Below are positions 6,260 through 6,434 of a stretch of DNA of 6,434 nucleotides, one piece after another. Source of the stretch: Firmicutes bacterium UBA6132 (GTDB lineage Bacteria; Bacillota_A; Clostridia; Tissierellales; Sedimentibacteraceae); NCBI GenBank assembly GCA_002435835.1, contig DIVM01000108.1, forward strand, positions 1 to 6,434, written 5' to 3'. The notes under the pieces were generated by a model, which worked only from the letters and a program-made list of their open reading frames with translations, had not been told where the DNA came from and did no database searches. The position numbers and the translations under genes are program-made. Each line of letters starts with the position of its first letter. The stretch's first letter is position 1.

Positions 6260-6286
6260 TGGTTAAAGTTATATAAACTTAAACCA
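6260..6286. repeat. Imperfect dyad after the regulator gene: terminator or enhancer site
   Basis: TGGTTAAAGTT (6260-6270) pairs with AACTTAAACCA (6276-6286) with one central mismatch and a 5-nt ATATA loop. It begins 6 bp past the stop of the minus-strand regulator gene, so it could be that gene's terminator, although the T tail on the minus strand is interrupted (TTTAAATTATATTTAA). It is also centred about 150 bp upstream of the predicted sigma-54 start, the usual distance for an enhancer-binding-protein site. Both readings remain open. Confidence 0.45.
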
Positions 6287-6292
6287 ATTAAA

Positions 6293-6434
6293 TTAACTAT
6301 TTTCTTTTATTTCATTTAAAACTTTTACTCCTTGCTCGTTTATTTTGCTGCCGCCTCTTCCTTTAGACATTTTTATTAATCCTAAATTATTCAAATCATA
6401 TAAAATGCTGCGCACTTCCTGCTGTGTAAGATAA
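6293..6434 (-). CDS. C-terminal fragment of a winged-helix-like transcriptional regulator (partial, cut by window edge)
   Basis: The minus-strand frame is open from the right edge to a TAA at 6293-6295 and gives the last 46 residues of a protein beginning YLTQQEVRSILYDL. The pattern QQEVRSILYDLNNLGLI followed by KMSKGRGGSKINEQG looks like a recognition helix, a hydrophobic 'LGLI' turn and a basic Gly-rich wing with the 'IxExG' strand seen in many winged helix-turn-helix regulators. The protein's N-terminal part, and hence its family, lies outside the window. It is encoded upstream of, and in the same direction as, the C-S lyase gene, so it is a natural candidate for its regulator. Whether it carries a sigma-54-interacting AAA+ domain cannot be seen. 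It is unlikely to be a complete small protein: the only internal ATG is residue 22 and would leave no recognition helix. Confidence 0.65.
   Translation of the reverse strand, partial: YLTQQEVRSILYDLNNLGLIKMSKGRGGSKINEQGVKVLNEIKENS

Noticed and set aside
6241..6260. AT-rich imperfect palindrome ATTAAAT-ATA-ATTTAAA
   Set aside because: Sequences of this kind are expected by chance in DNA of this composition, and nothing in the context supports a role.

Overview
The window is AT-rich DNA with strong Shine-Dalgarno sites, short intergenic gaps and Gram-positive gene content (PgcA-type phosphoglucomutase, an S-layer-homology cell-wall protein, a PatB-type C-S lyase). This points to a low-GC anaerobic Firmicute in the Clostridia/Tissierellia range. 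The taxonomic placement is inference; no rRNA or other marker is present.

Left half, plus strand (1-4203): a short leader holds a heptamer tandem repeat (1-25), a weak possible promoter and a long perfect inverted repeat (61-75 with 113-127). It is followed by three tightly packed genes: galU (UTP-glucose-1-phosphate uridylyltransferase), a phosphoglucomutase/phosphomannomutase (pgcA-like), and a secreted protein with an SLT/lysozyme-like domain, an SH3-like domain and three SLH repeats. The first two genes supply glucose-1-phosphate and UDP-glucose for envelope polymers. The third is a wall-bound protein that probably acts on peptidoglycan and is held by SLH repeats. Gaps of 12 and 25 bp suggest one operon for envelope biogenesis. 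It ends at a strong hairpin terminator (4214-4238) that can serve both strands.

Right half, minus strand (6434 down to 4311): the C-terminal 46 residues of a winged-helix-like regulator enter at the window edge. About 220 bp separate it from a PatB/MalY-family PLP-dependent C-S lyase. That gap carries a near-consensus sigma-54 (-24/-12) promoter with exact GG-GC spacing, a dyad just after the predicted transcription start, and a further dyad about 150 bp upstream of it. 38 bp downstream of the lyase is a GNAT acetyltransferase gene that is broken by a single 7-bp tandem duplication. Removing one copy restores a 171-residue reading frame. The right half therefore looks like a sigma-54-controlled sulfur amino-acid or thiol-conjugate unit whose second gene has recently been, perhaps reversibly, inactivated.

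The most notable observations are the 7-bp duplication in the GNAT gene and the sigma-54 promoter with its surrounding dyads. No RNA gene, CRISPR array or insertion sequence was seen.
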